A DNA stretch of 64,000 nt from Catellatospora tritici (GTDB lineage Bacteria; Actinomycetota; Actinomycetes; Mycobacteriales; Micromonosporaceae), in assembly GCF_019083965.1 (NCBI RefSeq), contig NZ_JAHRCY010000003.1, positions 1 to 64,000 on the forward strand, written 5' to 3'. The first letter of the stretch is position 1. Each line of letters begins with the position of its first letter. Made by a program: the position numbers and the translations under genes. Positions 56,146 to 63,920 of this stretch are shown here, piece by piece. The notes under the pieces are model-generated. The model did not search any database and was not told where the DNA came from. It was given only the letters and a program-made list of their open reading frames with translations.

Positions 56146-56913
56146 GTGACCTTGCTTGGCCACTTGGACCAGGCCGGCCTCATCCCTGAACAGGCCCTTG
56201 GCGCGCTCCTCGTGGGTTCCCAGGCTCGAGGATGGCAGCACGCCCGCAGCGACCTGGATGTCGTCGTGGTCTCCCCGAACACATGGACCGCGACTGTCCA
56301 GTCACAGCAGCCAGTGGCACTCACCCAGAGTTCCATCGGTGTCGCCGTGACGGCGGTGGACGGAGTGTTGTGCGAGGTCAAGTACTGGACCGAGGCGCAG
56401 ATCCTGGAAATGCTGGACAAGGTCAGCTGGGCGGCATGGGATGCCGGGAATGCCGGAGCCGCGCTGTCCACCAACGAGGCCTACCTGATCGAACGGCTTC
56501 CGCACGCTGTCGCACTCGTCGGCGCCGAGTGGGCCAACGACATCACCGACCGGCTACGCGACAGCGCCGCCCTCTCCTCGTTCGCCCTGGCCTGCCTGAC
56601 CCGTGCCGACTACTCACTCGACGATGTCTCCGGTCTGTGGCAGTCCGGCGACGTGCGCAGTGCACTGCTGGCGGCACAGCGGGCCTTCGTCCACGTCACC
56701 GATGCGCTGACCGCCAGCCTCGGCTCTCCCGGGACCGACTCGAAATGGCGGCTGAGGCGGGTGGAGTCGGTCAACTCTGACACCCTTACCGCTGACGAGT
56801 TCTGGCGCCTGACCACCATGCAGGACTTCGACGCCCAGCAGCCCGAGAGCTGGCTCAACCTGCTCGTCTACCGCTGTTCCCAGATCATGCTCGACGTGAG
56901 GCTCGGCCGATGA
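56146..56913 (+). CDS. Nucleotidyltransferase-fold protein (MNT/KNTase type)
   Basis: A 255-residue protein with the nucleotidyltransferase signature ALLVGSQARGWQHARSDLDV (GSx10-13 then SDxD) and a third acidic position in VLCEVKYW, followed by an all-helical C-terminal half. Such enzymes transfer AMP or another nucleotide to a protein, antibiotic or small molecule. GTG 56146 follows AGGAGG at the right distance; a longer frame from 56113 lacks one. It is the first gene of the RiPP-like operon and overlaps the RRE gene by ATGA. Its substrate might be the peptide or a side product, which is inference. Confidence 0.82.
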   Translation: MTLLGHLDQAGLIPEQALGALLVGSQARGWQHARSDLDVVVVSPNTWTATVQSQQPVALTQSSIGVAVTAVDGVLCEVKYWTEAQILEMLDKVSWAAWDAGNAGAALSTNEAYLIERLPHAVALVGAEWANDITDRLRDSAALSSFALACLTRADYSLDDVSGLWQSGDVRSALLAAQRAFVHVTDALTASLGSPGTDSKWRLRRVESVNSDTLTADEFWRLTTMQDFDAQQPESWLNLLVYRCSQIMLDVRLGR

Positions 56914-57230
56914 CAACCAGCGCGAACGCGGAGCGGATGTCCCGACTGGACGACCTTGTGGCCCTGCCGCAACCACACGTCAGGATCCGCAACCTCTCGG
57001 GAACCATCGTCCTGGGTGTCGGTGACGACATGATCGAGCTGCCGGAGGTCTCGGAAGCGATCTGGCGGGCGATGGCCCCCGACCGCAGCGTGCTCGGCGT
57101 CGCGCAAGCTCTGGCGCAGATGTACGACGAGCCCGAGACCGAGGTGTTGGAGGACGTGCGTGACTTCCTCGGCGACCTGCATGATCGCGGGTTCGTCAAG
57201 CTGCTGAGCCGGGCAGTGCCGCAGTCATGA
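56910..57230 (+). CDS. PqqD-like RiPP recognition element (RRE) protein
   Basis: A 106-residue stand-alone PqqD-fold protein: VRIRNLSGTIVLGVGDDMIE (beta-strands), SEAIWRAMAPDRSVLGVAQA and a final FLGDLHDRGFVKLL (winged helix). From family knowledge such proteins bind the leader of a ribosomal precursor peptide and present it to tailoring enzymes. ATGA overlap with the nucleotidyltransferase before it and with a 27-codon ORF after it. This gene is the main reason to read the operon as a RiPP locus. Confidence 0.9.
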   Translation: MTTSANAERMSRLDDLVALPQPHVRIRNLSGTIVLGVGDDMIELPEVSEAIWRAMAPDRSVLGVAQALAQMYDEPETEVLEDVRDFLGDLHDRGFVKLLSRAVPQS

Positions 57231-57310
57231 CGACGAGGCCAGTCACCGTCATCGGCACCCGTGCACACGAGCACGCGCTGACCTACGACGGAGAGGCAGG
57301 CACACGATGA
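57227..57310 (+). CDS. 27-codon ORF coupled on both sides
   Basis: Its ATG overlaps the RRE stop (ATGA) and its own stop overlaps the MFS start (ATGA), so ribosomes can pass through all three. It begins MTTRPVTVIG and ends DGEAGTR, with two His residues in the middle. GC3 is about 74 percent. It may encode a small peptide (precursor or export tag) or be only a coupling device. Confidence 0.5.
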   Translation: MTTRPVTVIGTRAHEHALTYDGEAGTR

Positions 57311-58560
57311 CCGTCGACGCTCTGGACGCCCAACAGGCCGTTACCCCGAATGCCGCCAACCAGATCTTCTGGCGCTACTGGACCGCATCCACCGTCAGCA
57401 CCTGGGGCACCAGCGTCACCGCGGTCGCAATGCCGATCATCGCGCTGACCATGCTGCACGCGTCGGCTTTCGAGGTCAGCCTCCTTCCGGCTGCGTCCTT
57501 CGCCGCCTGGCTGCTCATCGGGCTGCCGGCGGGTGCACTGGTCAAGCGGTATCCGCTGCGCGCCACCCAGGTGTCCATGGACGCGGCCCGCGCGATCGCC
57601 ATCGCCTCGATCCCCGTGGCCTACGCGCTGAGCGTGCTCACCATGGCCCAGCTGGTAGCTGTGACGCTCCTGTTGAGTTTCGCGGACGTCATCTTCTCGG
57701 TCGGCAATTCGACCTTCCTGCCGCGAATCGTCCCCAAGGCCGAGCTCACCCGCCGCAACAGCATCTTCTCCGGTACGAACTCCGTGAGCCAATTCGGCGC
57801 TCCCGCTCTCGCGGGCCTGCTCGTGGCCGCGGTGGGACCGGTCGTCAGCCTGGTGGTCGACGCGGTGTCGTATGTGCTCTCCTCGGTTATCCTGCAGACC
57901 CTGCCCAATCCCGGCATGCAGCCCAACAAGACCCGAGGCCCGATCGTCCAAGAGATCAAGGAAGGCATCTCGTTCGTCTGGCGCCATCCGGTGATGCGGC
58001 CATGCGTCACCGCGGCGACCGCGATCAACTTCGGATGCGGGGCGCTCATGGCGCTCCTGCCGATCTTCGTCATCCGCGGAGTCGGGGCCTCTCCTGCCCT
58101 TGTCGGCCCGGTGCTGGCGACCGAAGGCATCGGTAGCCTGCTCGGTGCGATGCTGGTCGGGCGCCTGGTAAAGCGGTTCGGCAGTGCCCGGGTCGGGCTC
58201 GTCGGCGTGTCGATCGCCGCAGTCGGCGGGATCCTGCTTCCGCTGGCGCACGGCCCGGCCGCGCTCTACCTCTTCGGCCTCGGCAATCTGGTCTGCGCGC
58301 TGGGAGTCGTGATGTTCAGCGTGGTGACCCGCACGCAACGGCAGGCGGACAGCCCTCCGGAGATCCTCTCCCGGGTCATGGGCACAGTGCGGTTCGTGTC
58401 CTGGGGCGCGGTACCGTTCGGCGCGATGGCAGGAGGCCTGCTCAACACCTGGAGCACGATGACGGCCTCGCTGTCGCTGATCGCCGCGTCCATGCTGCTC
58501 TCAGTCGTGATCGTGCTGGCCAGCCCGGTCCGAGGACGCAGGAGCCTGGAAAGTGTCTGA
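57307..58560 (+). CDS. MFS transporter
   Basis: A 417-residue membrane protein with about 12 hydrophobic segments, of the enterobactin/MdtG-like export type (WRYWTASTVSTWGTSVTAVA start, FLPRIVPKAELTRRNS loop). It probably exports the product of the operon or gives self-protection. Start ATGA-coupled to the 27-codon ORF; GAGAGGCAGG lies upstream. Confidence 0.92.
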   Translation: MTVDALDAQQAVTPNAANQIFWRYWTASTVSTWGTSVTAVAMPIIALTMLHASAFEVSLLPAASFAAWLLIGLPAGALVKRYPLRATQVSMDAARAIAIASIPVAYALSVLTMAQLVAVTLLLSFADVIFSVGNSTFLPRIVPKAELTRRNSIFSGTNSVSQFGAPALAGLLVAAVGPVVSLVVDAVSYVLSSVILQTLPNPGMQPNKTRGPIVQEIKEGISFVWRHPVMRPCVTAATAINFGCGALMALLPIFVIRGVGASPALVGPVLATEGIGSLLGAMLVGRLVKRFGSARVGLVGVSIAAVGGILLPLAHGPAALYLFGLGNLVCALGVVMFSVVTRTQRQADSPPEILSRVMGTVRFVSWGAVPFGAMAGGLLNTWSTMTASLSLIAASMLLSVVIVLASPVRGRRSLESV

Positions 58561-58601
58561 GCCGAGTCGCCGCGCCCGCCGCCCCCTCGGGCGGTCATGA
58601 C

Positions 58602-59618
58602 ATGTGTGGAACAGCAGGCCTGTTCCTGGGCTGCGAGGCTGCTCTCACCTGCCCCCTGCAGTTGCTGCGCAGCCCGGACGCCGAAGCCGCCGACCAGCCG
58701 TACAGCTCCGCCTTCCATTCGTGGGACGAAAAGGCGTCTGTGCGCACGGCCCCGCGACGCGTGCTTGAGTCCCCGCTGCCGGCACACCCCTTTCCGCCGG
58801 AACTGGTCCCGGTGTTCCGCCATCCGCTCGTCACGCAGCTGCCCGAGCCGCAGCAGAACTTCCTGCTGGCTCAGCACCTCTACCGATATCTCGACTTCAC
58901 CACCCAGCTGGAACTGGTGGTCGTCAACGGCGCCCTGCTCAAGCTGGCGCTGCAAGCCGAGTACGGGCTATCCGAGCCGATGCGGCTCGACGCGCTGCGG
59001 ATGATGTGCGACGAGTCCTACCACGCACTGTTCTCCGTGGACATGAAGCTCCAGGTGACCCGGGCCTACGGCATCGCGGCTCCCACCGACGCGCGCGCCT
59101 GGTTCCTGACCCGGCTCGAGCGGTTGCTCTGCGACATGGACCCGACTGCGCGAGAGGTGGCCAAGCTGCTCTTCGTCACCGTGTCCGAGACCCTGATCTC
59201 GGCCAGCCTCGCGGAGCACAATCGGGGCACCGCGGCACCGGCCGCGGTGCGCGACATGCTGCAGGACCATGCGATCGACGAAGGCCGCCACCACGTGTTC
59301 TTCGCTTACTTCGCCAAGCACCTGTGGGCGCGCCTCGACACCGCCGAGCGACTTCACGCAGGCCGCCTCATACCGCACCTGATCGACGCATTCCTGAGCG
59401 CCGACACCGGAGCCATCGAGGGCGACCTGCGCTCAGCCGGGCTGTCCCACGACGACGCGCACCAGGTCGCGACGGAGATCTACCTCAACGGGGATGTGGC
59501 GCGGCAGAAGCGGCAAGCGGCCAGCCGGACGATGCGCTACTTCGCGGAGCTCGACGCCTTCCACGACGGCTCGGCCCAGGCCGAGCTGGTCAGATACGGG
59601 CTGGTCGAAGTGACCTGA
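58602..59618 (+). CDS. AurF-type diiron oxygenase
   Basis: A 338-residue ferritin-like diiron protein. All expected ligands of the AurF family are visible: first Glu in TTQLELVVVN, ExxH in CDESYHALFS, Glu in VSETLIS, and His plus ExxH in DHAIDEGRHHVFF. AurF relatives oxidise aromatic or aliphatic amines to hydroxylamines or nitro groups, or hydroxylate carbon. The family segment SSAFHSWDEKASVR lies near residue 35; the preceding Cys-rich start (MCGTAGLFLGCEA) is unusual, and the true start may be later. It lies 41 bases after the exporter and 82 bases ahead of the 22-aa peptide. Confidence 0.87.
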   Translation: MCGTAGLFLGCEAALTCPLQLLRSPDAEAADQPYSSAFHSWDEKASVRTAPRRVLESPLPAHPFPPELVPVFRHPLVTQLPEPQQNFLLAQHLYRYLDFTTQLELVVVNGALLKLALQAEYGLSEPMRLDALRMMCDESYHALFSVDMKLQVTRAYGIAAPTDARAWFLTRLERLLCDMDPTAREVAKLLFVTVSETLISASLAEHNRGTAAPAAVRDMLQDHAIDEGRHHVFFAYFAKHLWARLDTAERLHAGRLIPHLIDAFLSADTGAIEGDLRSAGLSHDDAHQVATEIYLNGDVARQKRQAASRTMRYFAELDAFHDGSAQAELVRYGLVEVT

Positions 59619-59630
59619 CCCCCACGGATT

Positions 59631-59674
59631 CTGGACGGAACCCCGTCCAGTACCCAGCACGGCAGCATGCCGTG
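59631..59674 (+). promoter_or_regulatory. Two hairpins ahead of the 22-aa peptide gene
   Basis: CTGGACGG/CCGTCCAG with an AACC loop (59631-59650) and CACGGCA/TGCCGTG with a GCA loop (59658-59674). The first may end the diiron transcript or form a processing site; the second is 26 bases before the peptide start. The gap of 82 bases has no other gene. Confidence 0.5.
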
Positions 59675-59700
59675 CCGTCCAAATGTGAAGGAGGTGTCAC

Positions 59701-59769
59701 ATGCGCAAGTACCAGAAGCCGTCGGCCAAGCCGGTCTCGGCCGCGGCCGTCATGAAGATGATGTCCTGA
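59701..59769 (+). CDS. 22-residue peptide, candidate RiPP precursor
   Basis: An ATG frame of 22 codons preceded by AAGGAGGTG, a nearly complete match to the 16S anti-Shine-Dalgarno with ideal spacing. It begins MRKYQKPSAKPV, with a YxxP motif like that recognised by PqqD-type RREs in lasso leaders, and ends SAAAVMKMMS. There are no acidic residues, so it cannot be a classical lasso core; no Cys, Thr or Trp. It is followed by a 17-bp hairpin and then by the amidotransferase gene. The short length leaves a core of about ten residues. This identification is inference from position, ribosome site and motif. Confidence 0.68.
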   Translation: MRKYQKPSAKPVSAAAVMKMMS

Positions 59770-59779
59770 GTCGACGACT

Positions 59780-59819
59780 GACCTGGTCCCGGCCGCCACA
59801 GCGCGGCCGGGACCAGGTC
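59780..59819 (+). terminator. Attenuator-like hairpin between peptide and amidotransferase
   Basis: A perfect 17-bp stem GACCTGGTCCCGGCCGC with its complement and a 6-base loop starts 11 bases after the peptide stop. Placed between precursor and enzyme, it would make short peptide mRNA more abundant than read-through, as in many RiPP operons. Confidence 0.85.
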
Positions 59820-59868
59820 TGCGCGCCCGTGCGTATCCGAATCGATGTGCGATCCGTGGGAGAAACAG

Positions 59869-62064
59869 ATGTGCGGTCTGGTCGCGTGGGCCAGGATCGG
59901 CGCGGCGGCTCAGGCCGGCGTCGCACCGGGTGTGATCGAAGCGATGCTCCGAATGGTGTCCCATCGAGGCCCGGATCAAGAAGAGATCCTCATCGACCGT
60001 CACGTCGCGCTGGGCTTCTCACGGCTCTCACTGGTCGCGCCCGGCGCAGTCAGCCAACCGTTCACCTCGGCGGACGGGCGTTACAGCCTCGTCGCCAACG
60101 GCGAGGTCTACAACCACCGGCAGCTGGAGCAGGTGACCCCGGGCGGCAGCGCCTGCCGGACGGGATCGGACTGCGAGATCCTGCTGTACCTCCAGGCCGC
60201 CCACGGGCCTGACTTCCTTCGGCACATCCACGGGATGATCTCGACGATCATCTGGGACCGCGCCGCCAACAAACTGATCCTCAGCCGCGACCCCTTCGGG
60301 GTGAAGCCGCTGTTCTACCACGTGTCGGGCGATCGCGTGGCAGTCGGCTCCGAGATCAAGGCCCTGTTCGCCGACGAGGCCACCCCCCGCTCGGTCGACT
60401 GGGAGACCAGCCTGGCCGCCGCGTCCATGCACGGCACTCCTTTGCTCTCCCGCGACCGGGCACACACCTGGTTCAGCGACGTGCGCATGGTCGAGGCCGG
60501 CACGACCGTCGAGATCAACCTGTCTGACGGTAGGGTGACCATCCACCGATACTGGCAACCGGACCTGATTCCGGCGGATCACGACAGCACGGCCGAGTCC
60601 TTCATCGAGCGTTACCGCGACACCCTCACCCGCTCGGTCCGGGAGAACCGCGAAGCCGACGCGGAAGTGGGACTGCTGCTCAGCGGCGGCATCGACTCGG
60701 TGACCGTAGCCGCCCTGACCTCGCCCGGCATGGCGACGTTCACCGTCCTCGCCGGGTCGACCGCCGCCAACGGCGACGCCGAGTTCGCGTTCGAGGCGGC
60801 TCGCCTGATGGGCCATCTCAACCACCAGATTCTGGTACCCGATGAGCACACCCCCAGCCTGGAAGACTGGCTGCGGTTCCTGTGTCTCATGGAGACGCCG
60901 CTCGCGGGCATGGAAGCGTATCTGAAGTACCTAGCCTACGTCGGTGCCAAGACGGTCAACCCCGACCTGCGGGGCATGATGCTGGGCACCGGCGCGGACG
61001 AGTTCAACGGCGGCTACTCCAGCGAGCTGTCCCGGGGAGAAGGCTGGGACGGCTTCTCCGATGCCCTGGAGTCGCTCGTACGCTCGACGGCACGCACCTC
61101 TGGGCTTGGCTTGAGCCACTGGACGGACCGCGACGACCTGCTGGACCTGGTGGACCCGGCACTGGCCAAGCCCGGGTCGATGCGGGACGCCTACGCGGCG
61201 TTCGTCGATCGGAAGTATCTCGACGTCGAGCAGTACAACACCTGGGTCGAGGACCGTGCCGCCGCCGGCTCGAGCGTCGAGGCCCGGGTGCCGTTCCTGG
61301 ATCGGGACCTGGTCGAGCTCTCGCTGAGCGTGCCGGAGCATCTCCGACAGGAGCTGCTGTGGGACAAGGCGATGCTGCGTTCGGGCATGCGCGGCGTGGT
61401 GCCGGAGCGGCTGCGCGTCCGCGACAAGCAACCGTTCTTCCACGGCACCCACGCCAATCACACCTTCGACATCGTGGTGCGGATGCTCAAGGCAAACGAC
61501 TTCGAAATGGTCCGCACGGCCGCTTCGGGAAACGCTGCCGTCCCGTTCTCGGTCGACAGCGCGATCAGATTCATCGAGCAGGTCGAGCGCCGGCCTTCCC
61601 GATCCGCCATCGAGTTCCTGCTCCGCCTGGTGAACCTGAGTCTGCTGGACCAGCTGGCGGGCGGCCATGCGCTCGGGCTGTTCAAGCCCGGACAGGGCCT
61701 GCCGCACGGGGTGGAGGTGACTGTCTACGACCGCCTGTCCAGCAGCCAGAGTCAGTCCCTGCTCAGCAACCTGGACCGCCAGCCCGACGCCGTCCGGTAC
61801 AGCCTTGACGACGACTGTACCGCCGTAACGCCGCTCGGCGACCCGTCCACGATCCTCGTCGCCCGCAACGGCGAGTTCGAGGTGGTCATCGAAGAGGACG
61901 TCGCTGCCTGGACCCTGCTGTTGACCGAACTCGGCGAGCCTCGAAGCATCAGTGCGCTGTCCACGCACACCGGCCTGCCCGACGAGCAGCTCGAAGAGCT
62001 GCTGCGCGACGGTACGGCCGCCGGGTTCATCCGTCGATCGCTAGAACCCGGCCCGGTGCGCTGA
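59869..62064 (+). CDS. Asparagine-synthetase-like amidotransferase with C-terminal RRE-like domain
   Basis: A 731-residue class II glutamine amidotransferase. ATG 59869 (GGGAG 6 bases upstream) puts the nucleophile Cys at position 2 (MCGLVAW). The glutaminase domain has SHRGPDQ, VANGEVYNH and SRDPFGVKPLFYH. The synthetase domain has the PP-loop LLLSGGIDSVTVAAL and EARVPFLDRDLVELS. Beyond the family's usual end there are about 120 more residues, the last 60 of which (VVIEEDVAAWTLLLTELGEP, then GTAAGFIRRS) have the pattern of a PqqD winged helix. Intact glutaminase residues suggest ammonia-dependent amidation of a carboxylate, possibly the peptide C-terminus. Lasso cyclases share this fold, but no leader peptidase is present. 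Confidence 0.88.
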   Translation: MCGLVAWARIGAAAQAGVAPGVIEAMLRMVSHRGPDQEEILIDRHVALGFSRLSLVAPGAVSQPFTSADGRYSLVANGEVYNHRQLEQVTPGGSACRTGSDCEILLYLQAAHGPDFLRHIHGMISTIIWDRAANKLILSRDPFGVKPLFYHVSGDRVAVGSEIKALFADEATPRSVDWETSLAAASMHGTPLLSRDRAHTWFSDVRMVEAGTTVEINLSDGRVTIHRYWQPDLIPADHDSTAESFIERYRDTLTRSVRENREADAEVGLLLSGGIDSVTVAALTSPGMATFTVLAGSTAANGDAEFAFEAARLMGHLNHQILVPDEHTPSLEDWLRFLCLMETPLAGMEAYLKYLAYVGAKTVNPDLRGMMLGTGADEFNGGYSSELSRGEGWDGFSDALESLVRSTARTSGLGLSHWTDRDDLLDLVDPALAKPGSMRDAYAAFVDRKYLDVEQYNTWVEDRAAAGSSVEARVPFLDRDLVELSLSVPEHLRQELLWDKAMLRSGMRGVVPERLRVRDKQPFFHGTHANHTFDIVVRMLKANDFEMVRTAASGNAAVPFSVDSAIRFIEQVERRPSRSAIEFLLRLVNLSLLDQLAGGHALGLFKPGQGLPHGVEVTVYDRLSSSQSQSLLSNLDRQPDAVRYSLDDDCTAVTPLGDPSTILVARNGEFEVVIEEDVAAWTLLLTELGEPRSISALSTHTGLPDEQLEELLRDGTAAGFIRRSLEPGPVR

Positions 62065-62076
62065 CCCGCGTCCGGC

Positions 62077-62400
62077 CGGTACGCCGACGTCATCTCGGTC
62101 CTTCACGGCGAGGAACTCTGCGCCCAGGGGTCCCTTGCCCGGCTCGGCTACGTGGCGAACACATCCTTTGCCATTGGCGGGTTCAACTCCGGGAACGACA
62201 CCATCGATGGCCTTACCCGACTGGCTGACACCGTTGGGCTCCCGACCCGTGATTGGTGCGGGGTTCGGATCCTTACCGATCGCATCGCCGATTCTTTCCT
62301 CGATGACAGGCTTATGCAGGCCGTCTGGCTGGAGCTCGCGGCGAGCGCGAGAGCCCCTTACCGGCAGTTGGGCACGCCAGTGGCATCTGGTCCTCAATAA
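62077..62400 (+). pseudogene. C-terminal remnant of a SAM methyltransferase
   Basis: A frame reading YADVISVLHGEELCAQGSLA, ARLGYVANTSFAIGGFN, DWCGVRILTDRIADSF and APYRQLGTPV resembles the C-terminal third of common actinobacterial methyltransferases. It lacks the SAM-binding half and a normal start (GTG 62152 is possible for 82 residues). Probably a truncated gene. Confidence 0.55.
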
Positions 62401-62999
62401 GCGTCATTTATGGGCACGCAACAGGATGTTGTGGCGCGTCGATCGTGGCTCTGGGTGACGATACGGTTCGCGGCCGACCTCGTGGGTCAATCGCTGATTG
62501 TGGAGACCTTTGTCCATAGCAGACGGAGCCGCCGTACGTTAGACTCACGCTGCAAGAAGGAGACGGACTTCATCGGCGTGGCGGCAGCCCTTGTCGCAGT
62601 GTTCTTGCGCGATATTCGGCAAGATCGGACGCCAGATTCGTTCCCGAACATGGGAAAGAGCATGGTCTGGACCGACCTCGGCTCCATGGCGTCGGAGGCA
62701 CCGTCGCCACACCGTTCAGAGCCGAGCCGAGCCGACCGGCAGCTGTCGGGCGATATGCGCCCGGTCAACACACTCCCACAAGGCAGTCCGTGACAATGGC
62801 GAGCCCGCAATCGCCGTCCTCCAGCCCTGAAAACCTCACAAAGGCCCGCAGCGACCCCTGCCAATCAACGACGATCTTCAGGCGATCACCGCGCTGGCGC
62901 ACCTCGAGGAACAAAGCTCATGAGCTGGGCAGGATCTCAGATGCAACGACAGCGTCGCCGCGAACAATGACCACATCCTGAAGAGTCGATGGAGTCCGC
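62401..62999. other. Intergenic stretch, no gene supported
   Basis: Mixed-composition DNA of about 600 bases. Frames on both strands lack ribosome sites, consistent codon bias and recognisable motifs. It presumably holds the promoter of the EgtD-like gene. Confidence 0.4.
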
Positions 63000-63920
63000 A
63001 TGAGTGACGTGCGATCCTACTTCGAGAGCGAACACCACCGCGAGGAGTTCCGGAAACACTTGGCACGCCGCACGGTGCCGGTGAAGTTCGCGTTCGCTGG
63101 AAGTGGAGCGCTGACATACGAAGCACTCGCCAACTCGGATGGATATCAAGAGGTGGTCGGCGAGCTCGACTTCGAGCTGGATGCCCTCTTTGGTCAGACC
63201 GGCCTCGGGCAGGGGTCTGCAGACCAGGTGTGTGAAGTCGGTCCAGGCAACGGCCTGCACACGGCCGCCCTCCTGGCTGCGTTGACAGCCAGAGGCCTGG
63301 CGCCCAGCCGATACCTCTGCCTCGACTTCAGCCAAGATCTCCTCACCATCGTGAACAGGCCGCTGGCGAAGTTTCCGATGGAGTTTCGCTCCGATGTCTG
63401 GGACTTCGAGAGCGGCGCAACCGGTTCGATCGCTCGCTGGCGCCGAAAGGACGAACCGGTGCTCGGATTGATGCTCGGCCACACAATCGGAAATCCAGTG
63501 GATCCGCTCTCGGTATTGCGCAACATGCGTGACAGCCTCAATCCGGGCGATCTCATACTGATAAGTGTCGCGCTTTTGCCGGAAAGGGCAGACGAGGCGC
63601 GAATTCTAAGTCCTTACAGGAATGAAACCTTCACCAACGCGGCCATCGAGCCGCTCCGGGCGGCGGGAATTCCTTCCGAACTGATACGGTTCGATCTCTG
63701 TTTGCGGGATGTCGATGTCATCGGCGATGCCATCATAACCGGGAACGTCACGGCAATGGGCATCGACATCGCGGCAGGAGAGAGAATACGGTGCTTCAAG
63801 TCGCGTCGTTTCAGAGGCGCAGAATTCGGCCGACTGGTTGAAGCCGCTGGTTGGACGGTTACAAGGCAAGCCCAGGACGGCACGGCAGAACACGGCGCGA
63901 TTCTGGCCTCAGCGGCTTAG
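63000..63920 (+). CDS. EgtD-like (histidine-specific type) methyltransferase
   Basis: A 306-residue SAM methyltransferase of the Methyltransf_33/EgtD type: motif I VCEVGPGNGLHTAALLA, YLCLDFSQDLL, the family block LGLMLGHTIGNPVDP, and RNMRDSLNPGDLILISVAL. EgtD trimethylates histidine; divergent relatives methylate other amino acids or peptides. The C-terminal FKSRRFRGAEFGRLVEAAGW matches the usual end, so the gene is complete. GGAG precedes the ATG. It lies 0.9 kb beyond the RiPP-like operon, and membership in it is possible but unproven. Confidence 0.82.
   Translation: MSDVRSYFESEHHREEFRKHLARRTVPVKFAFAGSGALTYEALANSDGYQEVVGELDFELDALFGQTGLGQGSADQVCEVGPGNGLHTAALLAALTARGLAPSRYLCLDFSQDLLTIVNRPLAKFPMEFRSDVWDFESGATGSIARWRRKDEPVLGLMLGHTIGNPVDPLSVLRNMRDSLNPGDLILISVALLPERADEARILSPYRNETFTNAAIEPLRAAGIPSELIRFDLCLRDVDVIGDAIITGNVTAMGIDIAAGERIRCFKSRRFRGAEFGRLVEAAGWTVTRQAQDGTAEHGAILASAA

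Noticed and set aside
59701-59769. Classical lasso peptide precursor
   Set aside because: The peptide has YxxP, but no Asp or Glu exists to close a macrolactam, and no transglutaminase-like B2 protease is encoded nearby.
62410-62793. 127-codon frame between the methyltransferase remnant and the EgtD-like gene
   Set aside because: No ribosome site, poor codon bias and no recognisable motif; left as intergenic.
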